A stretch of DNA of 64,000 nt from the NCBI RefSeq assembly GCF_011009555.1, contig NZ_QXHD01000004.1, forward strand, positions 5,273,393-5,337,392. The letters run 5' to 3'. Positions 17,842 through 25,989 of the stretch are shown piece by piece. Positions within the stretch are counted from its first letter, which is position 1. Every line of letters starts with the position of its first letter. The translations under genes and the position numbers were made by a program. The notes below the pieces were generated by a model. The model had not been told where the DNA came from, did no database searches, and was given only the letters and a program-made list of their open reading frames with translations. This DNA comes from Adonisia turfae CCMR0081 (GTDB lineage: Bacteria; Cyanobacteriota; Cyanobacteriia; Phormidesmidales; Phormidesmidaceae).

Positions 17842-20800
17842 CTATGAATCAATGTCTGCTGCGCAGAGGCTGGCAGTCGGTATACCAGATGCGTAAGGTG
17901 ATGATTCTGTAGATGGAGTGGTGACGAAGAAAATCTGACCATTGGCTTGGGTGATCCAGCCTTGAGCTTCGCGTAGAGGTGTGGGTGAGGATGACTCCAT
18001 GGGAGCGGTGGAGATGGTTGATGATGGGAGATTTGTTGCTGGTGAAGTGACCCAGGGAACAGTATCGAGATGTGCCGACAGTGGATCGCTAGGGCTAGTC
18101 GGAAGACCTCCTCGACCTGTAACCACAAACTCACTTTGGTCTGTACTACTAGCATTAGCACGACAGTCTGCTGCAATTTGATCAGACGCATCGGAGAAAT
18201 TAAGCGGAAGCTCATTAATGCCTTCCGCAGGGTTAAATCCAGACGGATCTTGGGCAAAGCCGGTAGAAATAATGTCGTTTTCAGCGGTGAGTGAGTCTCG
18301 CACAAAAATGTTGTCTAGCGTTTGAGCAAACGTTGAGGTAATGGTGACGGCTCCCGTAACAATATCCTGGTTATTGGCTCCGGTCGCATCAATAATATCG
18401 GTGAAAATGTTGACAAATCCCAGGGGGGCATTAATCCCCCCTGAGCCTTCTAAAATGAGCGATCTGATCTGGGTCTGGCTTAACCCAGTATCGATATTGA
18501 TGATACTGCCTGCTGGAGGGCTACCCAGCAGCTGAATGTTCGCTAAACTAATATTGCCGATTGCCGTTAATGAGATATTACGGGCCTCAACCACTACATC
18601 GCTGAGCGATAGGGGCTGAGCACCTGATGTAATTGCGACAGTCCCCTCAGGAGACTGTAATGTTAACGGGGAATCAAACGGATCGGTACCATTCACTGCC
18701 ACATTGAGGATGCCCTCACCGGATGACCTGCCAATGGTGATGGTGTTGGGGGCAGTGGTATTGATCTGCTCAATTTCGGTTGGATCAATAGTGAATAGAC
18801 CAGGGGGGGCATTTGACCCAATCGTAATTGCTTGATCTCTCTGGTAAGGCTGTAGTGATAAATTGCCATTTACAGAGAATCCAGGGCCGATGTTAATATC
18901 CCTGGCGATCATGGTGAGATCCCCTGGAACATTGGTTTCTCCTAAGCTGGCCGTACCATTTTCTTGAATAAGAACGTTATTGCCTGTGAGGTTGAGCAGG
19001 CCAAATCGATTGTTCTCACTGTCGAGGATAATATTGTTGTTGGCAATTAGGGTGGTGGTGTTTGAGATCGCAATATCCCCACTATCCGTAATCGAACCAC
19101 TTGAAGTCACCTCTAGAGTCCCGCTGACAGTCGACGGACCCAGATCCGTATCTGAACTTTCTTGAATGGTGACGTTATTACCCGTGAGTTCTAGGGTGCC
19201 AAATTGATTATTAGGGCCATCAAGGATGATGTCGTTTGCGCCAGCATTGAGAGTAAGTGTATCTGTAATTGTACTTCCAGAAATCTGTAGTGTCCCTTCA
19301 CTATAAATGCCAGCCCCCGCTGTTGTGGCTGCATTATTCTCCACACGACTGTTACCCAAAACCAACCGATTACCACGGCCAACCCGAAGTCCTCCGCCTA
19401 GATCAGCATTGCCATTGGTTATTCTAAGATTTTGAATCGTGGCTGTATTGCCGCTGCCCTGGATGTCAAATACCCGACTCTCATTGTTGCCACTAACCTC
19501 AAGGTTAGGAGCACCTGCTCCATCAATGGTCAGATTACGATCCAGGGTTAACTGCCCAGAACCGAGGGTGATTGTCCCATTACTTAAGGTAGATGTGAAT
19601 TCAATTGTCCCGCCATCTTCGACAATCGTAATCGCTTCTCTTAAAGAAACATCGCCAACCGTAAAGTTGTTATCATTCTCGTCAGCCAAAATATCTACGG
19701 TTATATTGTTGAACAATGAATTCTTTAAATTAAACGTAGCCACATCGCTAGTATTCAGAATATTGCTAGTAACCGCATAATTTCCTGTAATTGCATTTGC
19801 TGAGGCCGTGACACTCGCTTGTCCAACGTTGTTCAGGATAGCCGTAGGGTTGCTAAGGGTGGCCGTAGCTCCAGTTTCAGGTGCTGTAAATACAACAATG
19901 CCATTTTCAACAGGCTCACCAAAAGCACTGGTTACGGTTACAGTTAGAGGATTTGCAAATACCCGATCAATATTGGTGGTCTGTGGGGTGCTTGCAGTAT
20001 TAGCGGTAATGGTAAATCCCCGAGATTCGAAGGCACCAATGTCGCGGGTATTATTAACAACGGCAATACCACGCTGATCAGTGCCCGTCCCACTGCCGCT
20101 ATCAATGGCTACGCTACCGGGTAGCAAGGCATGGGTTTGGGTCGGACCACCATAATCTCCCAGGGGAGCTAAACGTACGCCGACGTCAATGAGGTTATTA
20201 CCACCATTGGTAAAGGTGCCGTTAATGTTACCACCGTTGTTGCCAGTGACAATAGAATTGCGACCCGTTGCCTGACCCCCAAAAATATTGGAAATGCCGC
20301 TGCCTGAACTAGCGATATTTTCTGTGACGGTGCTCTGATTCAGGTTAAGGCTACTGTTCGAGCCGAGGGAAAAACCCCCACCGCCTCCCCCAGCACTATT
20401 ATTACTAAAAGTACTGTTATTAACAGTTAGCTCAAAGCCACCCGGTGCAAAGTTGATATCCACTCCACCCCCATTGCCTGTGGCTGCATTATTGGCAATG
20501 GTGCTGTTTTCAAAACCAACATCCGCAGCTCCGACCAGGGAAATCCCCCCACCGACACCGGTAGCCGTGTTATTGGCAACCGTACTATTGGCCAGGGTAA
20601 AGTTACCATTGCCGCCAACTTGAATACCGCCACCGCTGCCTGCTTGGACACGACCATTAGTAATAGTAAGGTCAGAGACCCTAACCGTTCCACCATTAAC
20701 TTGCAGGACTCTATGGACATTGGCACCATTCAACGTGGTGCTTCCTGCTCCAGCACCTGATAGTGTGACATTCCGATTGAGAGTCACTGGTTGCCCTTCT

Positions 20801-22044
20801 TGGTAATTACCCGCTGCCAGGTTAACGGTGCCATCTATTGCTGCAACATTTACCCCATTTTGCACAATGCCTGGGTTAGTGACATTAACGTTGACGGTGC
20901 TACCATCGCCTGTCAGGGTTTGGTTTGCACCCAAGAGAATGGGCGCATTGAGATTAATGGCTAAGCGACCATCTCCATTCTCATCATCTAAGGTGAGAGT
21001 ATTGGCATTGGTTTGGTCATTACTGTTAACAACAGCATTGATGTTGATGGTGTCAGATGCGCTGATTGTCGCATTGCCGCCTGCTAGGGTCGATACAATG
21101 GTATTGGCTCCTTCAGCATTCACAGTGAACGTAGGCGGGTCAAACAGAGCATGGCCACCGCCAGCCGCATCTACAGTTACCCCAAGGGTGAGACTTTTAT
21201 CAGCATAAACTGCCAAGTCTCCCCCTGTGACCGTGCCAGAAATATCAATCAAACCCGAGGATAAATCAACAGTATCAGCGGACAACAGTACCTGTCCCCC
21301 CTGTTGTCCAGATACGCCGATCGTGGCCTGATCTGCCAGACTCACGTGATTGCCGATCACTTCCACAGTGCCACTCGGAGTTGTTAAGGAGCCACTGTTG
21401 AGTACGTTATCTCCAAACAGGGTAAGGCGTTCACCGGCATCAACGGTTAAATCTCCCTGGTTATCAATATCTCCTTGGGGTTGATGATTAAACTGTACCC
21501 CCAATGGTGTGCTAAAGGTGAGCAGTTCATTATTTAAGGGTGTTGCCCTAAACTCTCCTCCATTGGCTAACGGCAGACTTGCTGCTGTACTCGCGGTGAA
21601 TGAGCCATGGATATCCAACTCTGCCCCTGGACCAAAAACAATGCCATTGGGATTTAAGAAAAACAGATTTGCAGGACCGTCAACCCCCAGCAGTCCATCA
21701 ATATTAGAAGTATTGGTCCCAGTGACTCGGCTGAGAATGTTGTCAATACTCTCGGGATTGGCAAAATATACCCGCTGCCCCGCATCAATATTAAACTCGC
21801 TGAAGCTATGGAATAGATTGCTGCCACGTTCTGCACCGCCATCAATGCGGTCTGCCACTGCTCCGTTGATGGTCACACCGGGAATCACCGTCGAGCTTTC
21901 CGCACCTAAACTGGTATCGGGTATGAGTTGGGCCTGCCCCCGAGGCATTTGTCCTAAGATCGCAACAGTAGATACCAAGGCACCCATGGCTATTCCAGCC
22001 CGCTGAGCTGCTAGAATCCAAGACGTTCTATTCAAATCACCCAT
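17842..22044 (-). CDS. TpsA-type filamentous haemagglutinin-like secreted protein
   Basis: A 1400-residue exoprotein. After a signal peptide (GALVSTVAILGQMPRGQAQ) comes the TPS secretion domain, about residues 40-190, with FHSFSEFNIDAGQRVYF, NILSRVTG and the NPNGI motif (FFLNPNGIVFGPGAELDIHGSF region), which directs export through TpsB. The rest is mostly right-handed parallel beta-helix, rich in Gly, Asn, Thr and Val, with many STxxN turns (about 440-680 and 800-1000), a short Ig-like stretch around residues 690-770, and a final Pro/Ser-rich tail. It is smaller than classical haemagglutinins. Likely role: a surface adhesin or shed matrix protein; the ligand is unknown. Confidence 0.93.
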   Translation of the reverse strand: MGDLNRTSWILAAQRAGIAMGALVSTVAILGQMPRGQAQLIPDTSLGAESSTVIPGVTINGAVADRIDGGAERGSNLFHSFSEFNIDAGQRVYFANPESIDNILSRVTGTNTSNIDGLLGVDGPANLFFLNPNGIVFGPGAELDIHGSFTASTAASLPLANGGEFRATPLNNELLTFSTPLGVQFNHQPQGDIDNQGDLTVDAGERLTLFGDNVLNSGSLTTPSGTVEVIGNHVSLADQATIGVSGQQGGQVLLSADTVDLSSGLIDISGTVTGGDLAVYADKSLTLGVTVDAAGGGHALFDPPTFTVNAEGANTIVSTLAGGNATISASDTININAVVNSNDQTNANTLTLDDENGDGRLAINLNAPILLGANQTLTGDGSTVNVNVTNPGIVQNGVNVAAIDGTVNLAAGNYQEGQPVTLNRNVTLSGAGAGSTTLNGANVHRVLQVNGGTVRVSDLTITNGRVQAGSGGGIQVGGNGNFTLANSTVANNTATGVGGGISLVGAADVGFENSTIANNAATGNGGGVDINFAPGGFELTVNNSTFSNNSAGGGGGGFSLGSNSSLNLNQSTVTENIASSGSGISNIFGGQATGRNSIVTGNNGGNINGTFTNGGNNLIDVGVRLAPLGDYGGPTQTHALLPGSVAIDSGSGTGTDQRGIAVVNNTRDIGAFESRGFTITANTASTPQTTNIDRVFANPLTVTVTSAFGEPVENGIVVFTAPETGATATLSNPTAILNNVGQASVTASANAITGNYAVTSNILNTSDVATFNLKNSLFNNITVDILADENDNNFTVGDVSLREAITIVEDGGTIEFTSTLSNGTITLGSGQLTLDRNLTIDGAGAPNLEVSGNNESRVFDIQGSGNTATIQNLRITNGNADLGGGLRVGRGNRLVLGNSRVENNAATTAGAGIYSEGTLQISGSTITDTLTLNAGANDIILDGPNNQFGTLELTGNNVTIQESSDTDLGPSTVSGTLEVTSSGSITDSGDIAISNTTTLIANNNIILDSENNRFGLLNLTGNNVLIQENGTASLGETNVPGDLTMIARDINIGPGFSVNGNLSLQPYQRDQAITIGSNAPPGLFTIDPTEIEQINTTAPNTITIGRSSGEGILNVAVNGTDPFDSPLTLQSPEGTVAITSGAQPLSLSDVVVEARNISLTAIGNISLANIQLLGSPPAGSIINIDTGLSQTQIRSLILEGSGGINAPLGFVNIFTDIIDATGANNQDIVTGAVTITSTFAQTLDNIFVRDSLTAENDIISTGFAQDPSGFNPAEGINELPLNFSDASDQIAADCRANASSTDQSEFVVTGRGGLPTSPSDPLSAHLDTVPWVTSPATNLPSSTISTAPMESSSPTPLREAQGWITQANGQIFFVTTPSTESSPYASGIPTASLCAADIDS

Positions 22045-22231
22045 GGGCTTATTGTCTGAATATTTTTCTCAGACACTCGTAAATTCAGGAGACTGGTTAG
22101 GAGGCTGGCTAGTCTAGAATATGACCAGCCTATGTATTTTCCCTGAAAACCTTTAGCAGATGGATACGTGATTTACAAATTGATAGAACCGGTAACCCCG
22201 TTTAGGTGTTTTCTCACATAAGGGTGCACTG

Positions 22232-22265
22232 TTTTCGGGACAGATAGGTTTTCGGGGCAGATAGG
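22232..22265. repeat. 17-bp tandem duplication upstream of tpsA
   Basis: TTTTCGGGACAGATAGG (22232-22248) is followed at once by TTTTCGGGGCAGATAGG (22249-22265), with one mismatch. It lies about 190 bp upstream of tpsA and next to a HIP1-like site, between tpsA and the hydroquinone-reductase remnant. It may be a simple duplication. Confidence 0.7.
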
Positions 22266-22281
22266 TGCGATCGCACTAGCG

Positions 22282-22463
22282 CTAACGTATCAAGTCACGA
22301 TCATGGACCTGCGCAAAATCAATCCTGGGTCCAACGGGAACAATACCACTGGGATTTAGCTCAGGCAGACCTGCATAGTAGAGTTGTTTCCCATGCTCGA
22401 TATTGCACCAGTCTCCCTCTAACTGATATAGCTCGCGGCAATAGATCCGCAAAACGTCAGAGG
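22282..22463 (-). pseudogene. C-terminal remnant of a glutathionyl-hydroquinone reductase-like (ECM4/YqjG) gene
   Basis: Downstream of the MarR stop, the minus strand has an open frame ending at TAG (22282-22284). It encodes, in order, a helix with RIYCRELYQLEGDW, then GKQLYYAGLPELNPSGIVPVG, then PRIDF and a short tail. The NPSGIVPVGP motif is typical of the C terminus of omega-class glutathione transferases of the ECM4/YqjG (S-glutathionyl-hydroquinone reductase) family. There is no start or N-terminal domain: the frame runs into the 3' end of marR. I read this as the last 60 or so codons of a decayed gene. Family assignment rests on that motif alone. Confidence 0.55.
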
Positions 22464-22466
22464 CAG

Positions 22467-22916
22467 CTAGAAGGTCTGACGTAACCGATTGAGTAACACC
22501 TTTAACAGCTCTAGCTCTGATGGATTAAAGGATACAAAGTGCTGTTTCATATCGGCAATGTGAGCCGGAAATACCTGGTCGAATAGGGCCTCGCCGTCAG
22601 GAGTGAGTTGGACGATAACACTACGCCGGTTCTCGGGAGGTGTCTTACGGGTGACGAGTCCTTTCTTGATCAGGCGATCAACCACACCTGTCAGAGTCCC
22701 TTTTGTAATCAGGGTTTTTTCACCGATAGCGCCCATACTCATGCCTTGGGCATGGCCTAAGGTGGCAATGACGTCGAACTGTGATGGGGTGAGGTTGTGT
22801 TTTCTGACAAAGCCCTCGGAGTAATTGGCAAAGGCTTGATATGCCCTAACTAACTCCCTAATGGTTCCAAGAAAGGGTTCTTTAGCGGCGACCTGGGGAG
22901 AGTAAGGAGTTGGCAT
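22467..22916 (-). CDS. MarR-family transcriptional regulator
   Basis: A 149-residue winged-helix regulator. The HTH is visible as LTPSQFDVIATLGHAQGMSMGAIGEKTLITKGTLTGVVDRLIKKGLV, followed by the wing with the family signature (PENRRSVIVQLTPDGEALF). MarR proteins bind palindromic operators as dimers and release on binding phenolic or oxidative ligands. Its stop codon touches the remnant of a glutathionyl-hydroquinone reductase-like gene, a quinone-detoxifying enzyme of the sort MarR proteins control, so it may be the surviving half of a regulator-target pair. No cysteine-based redox switch is obvious. Confidence 0.92.
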   Translation of the reverse strand: MPTPYSPQVAAKEPFLGTIRELVRAYQAFANYSEGFVRKHNLTPSQFDVIATLGHAQGMSMGAIGEKTLITKGTLTGVVDRLIKKGLVTRKTPPENRRSVIVQLTPDGEALFDQVFPAHIADMKQHFVSFNPSELELLKVLLNRLRQTF

Positions 22917-23118
22917 AGGTGATGAGTCAGACAGTTTGAGTTAGTCTTATTTTAGCGAGATGGGGAGTAATCTTAGTAACTATTGTGTATTGTTGCAGCA
23001 GCAGTTAGCCTCAATGCTGTCAAATTATCTGCATAGGATAAATGCTGTTATTTCTAGAAAACAGAACAGCTTTACGAACTTAGGCGTTTACGCTTAAACA
23101 ATCCACCCATCCACCGTC

Positions 23119-23565
23119 TCAACCAGGATCTTTATTTTTACGCAATCCCCTTAAACTAACTGTCTCAATCAAGGGACAAATATCCCCCGGAGCCGGTTGT
23201 GGCCGAGTCGATGCCCAGCGATCGCGATAGTCTTCCAACTCAGCTTTAAACTCTGTCATCTGTCGAATTTGAGTCTCCAACTGATCAATTTTATCCTGCA
23301 AAAGAGATTGCACTAAGCCACAAGGGGTATCCCCTCTCTCATGCAAATTCAATACCTCGCCAATCTCTTCTAGGGAGAAACCAATGGCCTGGGCTTTCTT
23401 GATAAACTGCACCTGATGCACAGCATCAGGAGAGTAATAGCGATAGCCGTTATCACCACGATCTGATGTCAATAAACCCAGGTTTTCGTAATAACGTAGT
23501 GCACCGACAGCAAGACCTGTCTGCTTTGCGACCTCACCGATTCTTAACCGGACAGCCATGGCCAA
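23119..23565 (-). CDS. MerR-family regulator, probably metal-responsive
   Basis: A 148-residue MerR protein: N-terminal winged helix (RIGEVAKQTGLAVGALRYYENLGLL) and a dimerisation helix. Two cysteines sit where metal-sensing MerR proteins place ligands: one at the start of the long helix (TPCGLVQ, about residue 81) and one in the C-terminal loop (DICPLIE, about 130). This resembles Zn/Cd/Pb-type sensors, but the metal cannot be named. The start may be ATG 23565 or 23559 (MAVRLRIG). A MerR-type operator lies about 30 bp upstream. Confidence 0.88.
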   Translation of the reverse strand: MAMAVRLRIGEVAKQTGLAVGALRYYENLGLLTSDRGDNGYRYYSPDAVHQVQFIKKAQAIGFSLEEIGEVLNLHERGDTPCGLVQSLLQDKIDQLETQIRQMTEFKAELEDYRDRWASTRPQPAPGDICPLIETVSLRGLRKNKDPG

Positions 23566-23593
23566 TGTTCCTAACGAATTAATTCGATCATAA

Positions 23594-23615
23594 ACCCTAC
23601 AGTTAAATATAGAGT
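23594..23615 (-). promoter_or_regulatory. Probable MerR-type operator and promoter of merR
   Basis: On the minus strand the sequence reads ACTCTATA-TTTA-ACTGTAGGGT, an imperfect dyad close to the usual ACTCTATAG..CTACAGGGT operator of heavy-metal MerR regulators. It sits between a weak -35 (GAGAAC) and a -10-like TTTATG with a 19-bp spacer, the elongated spacing typical of MerR-controlled promoters, and points at the merR start. Autoregulation is inferred; the divergent small-protein gene could share it. Confidence 0.5.
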
Positions 23616-23719
23616 TCTCGATATGGAGTGTTGTGGGCTTGATCCGTTATCTGACTAGAGGCTTTATCCTAAAGTGAATAGTCCGATGTTGACCCTAGGA
23701 AAAACCAAACGAACTGCTA

Positions 23720-24091
23720 ATGGCCCATGCTAGTTACACAATCACAACAGTTAGTACCTTAGCGATTGGTCTACCGAGGGTGCCGCCAGTCATGGCTCAT
23801 AATGGTGTGATCCATGGTCAACCGCAAGAGACGACTCCAGCAGAGCCAGTCACCGCTGAGCCAGAGTCAGTGGGCTCTAGTGGTTCTGCTTCAGAAAGTC
23901 ATGCCGAGGATATGACCGTGGAGCCAATTACAGAATCTGAAGAAGCTGATGCACCACAGTCCCTCTACACAACGTTCTCGCTGACTAGTTTGCCTATTGG
24001 TCCTGGCGAAGTTCTATTGGGTTTGATCTTGATTTTCCCCTGGTTACTCATCACACTCAGAAAGCAGCTACATCGTGCGACTCGTTCATGA
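23720..24091 (+). CDS. Small exported or membrane protein with C-terminal helix
   Basis: A 123-residue protein that I do not recognise. The N terminus is mildly hydrophobic with signal-peptide character (TITTVSTLAIGLPRVPPVMAHNG). The middle (about 35-85) is acidic, rich in Glu, Pro, Ser and Thr. The C terminus has one strong membrane helix (GEVLLGLILIFPWLLITL) followed by a positively charged tail (RKQLHRATRS), which suggests that the tail is cytoplasmic. Its stop overlaps the start of the next gene (ATGA, 4 bp), so the two are translationally coupled and probably act together. It is divergent from merR, which may control it. Confidence 0.6.
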   Translation: MAHASYTITTVSTLAIGLPRVPPVMAHNGVIHGQPQETTPAEPVTAEPESVGSSGSASESHAEDMTVEPITESEEADAPQSLYTTFSLTSLPIGPGEVLLGLILIFPWLLITLRKQLHRATRS

Positions 24092-24369
24092 AGGCCTACC
24101 AAATTCGTCAGCTCCATCGTGCTCTTGTGCCGTTTATGGTGCTGCCATTGCTGATTACTCTCACAACCGGCACTGCCTTTCAGTTTGCTGCTGTGGCTAA
24201 CCGTGCTGAGGATTTTCTATGGCTGCTAGATTTGCATCGTGGCAAGTTTGGCACCATTAACCTGGAAGTTATCTACCCCATTCTGAATGCCGTAGGGTTA
24301 CTCACCCTAATCATTACCGGGTTGTTTATGTGGATGAATACGCTCAGTCGACGGCGACCCCAGGCTTAG
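24088..24369 (+). CDS. Small PepSY-associated-type membrane protein
   Basis: A 93-residue membrane protein. Two or three hydrophobic segments are visible: ALVPFMVLPLLITLTTG, possibly AFQFAAVA, and ILNAVGLLTLIITGLFMWM. The pattern RQLHRALVP near the start and LLDLHRG in the loop, followed by a last helix ending in GLFMW, is like the membrane segments of PepSY-associated proteins. Starts inside the stop of the preceding gene (ATGA overlap). The role is unknown; histidines at both helix edges could bind a metal or haem, which would fit the adjacent metal-type MerR, but that is inference. Confidence 0.6.
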   Translation: MKAYQIRQLHRALVPFMVLPLLITLTTGTAFQFAAVANRAEDFLWLLDLHRGKFGTINLEVIYPILNAVGLLTLIITGLFMWMNTLSRRRPQA

Positions 24370-25264
24370 GCGGCTGGAGCTTCTAGCTGAAGGGCTTTAA
24401 ATACATCTAAAAACGCATAAACCGCTGGCGATAATAGGGCATCTTTAGGCCATGACACGCCTAGGGGGCGAAAAACTTTGAAGGGTAGCTGCATGACCCG
24501 CACATTTTTAGGAATTGGGTGGGCTGATAGTTTGTGCAAAATACCAATGCCTAAGCCCTGGTTGACCATGCCCACAATCGTGCTGTCAGTGCGCACGCGA
24601 TACTCTGCCTCAACGGGAGGTAACACCTGCTTTAGGACTCGATTGATGCGATGGGTGCAGCTGCCATGGACTGAGGTAATCAAAGGATATTTATTTAGAT
24701 GATCCCAGGTGAGCTGAGGGGACTCAATGGAATAGCTCGATGGCACCAGACCGATGCAGGGATCATTGATCACTGGCAAGGTTTCAAAGTCATTCTCCGG
24801 CAGCAGTTCGGCTACGGAGATATCGGCTTTTCCTTCAATTAAAGCTTGCTGAAATTCCCTAAGCTCATCCATTTCAGTAATGGTGACCTGGATGTTGGGA
24901 TAGGTGGTGTGGAGTTTTGCGATCGCACTCGGCAATACATTACTAGCCATGCTGCGAAAAGCCACAATCCGTACTTGGCCGCCTTCCACACCCCGTGCCT
25001 GGGAAGCCAGCTGGCCAATGTCGTCCAGACTTTGTAGCATCTGCTGGGCCTTGGCACAGATCGTTTCACCAACGGGCGTCAGGCTAGCTCCATGACGGCC
25101 ACGATTGACCACAATGACGCCCAGCTCCGACTCCAGAGCGGCAATACTGTGACTGATGGTGGACTGCTCAGGTTTAGCTCTAGGGCTGCTTCACTGAAGT
25201 TTTGGGTGGTTGCGAGCGCAACCAAAGCGCGCAACTGTGAGAGCTTGATTTTCCCTAGATTCAT
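24366..25264 (-). pseudogene. LysR-family regulator gene broken by a single-base frameshift
   Basis: The product begins at ATG 25264 (MNLGKIKLSQLRALVALATT...), a typical LysR N-terminal helix, but the frame fails in the middle of the HTH: ...LNLS is followed by SPPSVT. One base added at about 25165 (reading agc-cag-tcc-acc) restores NLSQSTISHSIAALESELGV, the expected LysR recognition helix. The frame then continues as VNRGRHGASLTPVGE and the complete effector-binding domain (VRIVAFRSMASNVLPSAI...) to the stop at 24366. The remainder is intact, with no other stop codon, so the lesion is either a recent mutation or a sequencing error. The 3' end overlaps that of the converging PepSY-type gene by 4 bp. 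Confidence 0.85.
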
Positions 25265-25275
25265 AGCAACTGATG

Positions 25276-25295
25276 ACTGCTCTGAAAAGAGCAGT
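25276..25295. other. Perfect 8-bp inverted repeat upstream of the LysR start
   Basis: ACTGCTCT-GAAA-AGAGCAGT forms a perfect 8-bp stem 12 bp upstream of the lysR ATG. It could be an operator for autoregulation or an RNA hairpin in the leader of the lysR transcript. There is no run of T after it on either strand, so it is not a standard terminator. Confidence 0.55.
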
Positions 25296-25395
25296 ACGGA
25301 TCTTACTGCCAAGGCTATCGTAACTGCCCCAGGAACAATCATCGATTTTTTGCATATATGCTATGGCTAATCTGAGTTGATTTAACTCAGGCATG

Positions 25396-25433
25396 TTATA
25401 AAAATCGATCCCAGGTGGTTTATCACCTGGGAT
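25396..25433 (-). terminator. Rho-independent terminator
   Basis: On the minus strand: ATCCCAGGTG-ATAAAC-CACCTGGGAT, a perfect 10-bp stem, followed by CGATTTTTATAA. It lies 32 bp after the stop of the 33-codon ORF and is the strongest terminator-like structure I noticed in the window. Confidence 0.8.
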
Positions 25434-25464
25434 GAAAGCCTTGTATTGAGTTGATGGAAGTCCT

Positions 25465-25566
25465 TTAGATTAGCCAGTCAAAGACCCAAGCTAGTAACAC
25501 AAGCAGTCCTGTACCCATCGCCACCGTCTCTGTGAGCCAGATCAATCGACTTTTCAGGTTAATCAT
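25465..25566 (-). CDS. Possible 33-residue single-helix membrane peptide
   Basis: A short ATG-started frame encodes a peptide that begins MINLKSRLIWLTETVAMGTG and then has LLVLLAWVFDWLI before the stop. It contains one continuous membrane helix after a basic N terminus. A strong terminator lies 32 bp downstream on the same strand, which argues for a transcribed gene ending here. No good ribosome-binding site is visible (GGCAAC is the closest). It does not match the small photosystem or cytochrome b6f subunits that I can recall. A real small protein is possible but unproven. Confidence 0.4.
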   Translation of the reverse strand: MINLKSRLIWLTETVAMGTGLLVLLAWVFDWLI

Positions 25567-25989
25567 GCAAAAAGTTGCCTTTTCGATACATCATCCCCAG
25601 GTAGACTCAAACTCAGGGTCATAACGGGCCAAGTTGGTGAAATTTTCCCGAGATAGAGTTGGCTAAGTTAGCTGAAAGTACCTGTGGCTGGTTAGATGGC
25701 CTGCAAAACCGCACCCATTTGAGTTTGGAAAGGTCAGGTGTCAATACAAACAGCAGGCTAACATACTCGCATATTCGAGTGCCAAGCTGCACCCTGCACA
25801 CATCAGTAATGCTAATCTACGTGTTCATATGCACTGGAATTATTATATTCATCGTCTAAAATACGGACGGCGTTTGCTCAATTCTTCAAGATGATTTTAT
25901 AAAAAGCGCAGGTGCCCGTTGAAAAACGCTGACAATTTCCGATAGCGTAGGTCGCTCCGTGGATCGTAAAGACTGGCCATTGCCACCAG
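25567..25989. other. Intergenic region with no recognised gene
   Basis: About 420 bp between the small peptide ORF and the CpcT-like gene. The available frames are short, have no family resemblance and no convincing ribosome-binding site. I see no tRNA, repeat or terminator. It may hold the promoter of the small peptide at its left end. Confidence 0.4.

Noticed and set aside
17796-22006. Several antisense and shifted frames in tpsA
   Set aside because: Long low-complexity beta-helix DNA gives open frames by chance; the tpsA frame is clearly the coding one.
25372-25390. CTGAGTT-GATTT-AACTCAG hairpin downstream of the terminator
   Set aside because: No T tract follows on either strand and the location explains nothing; left out as a chance structure.
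25659-25859. 66-codon plus-strand frame before the CpcT-like gene
   Set aside because: Only its last 15 residues are hydrophobic; no family resemblance or ribosome-binding site.
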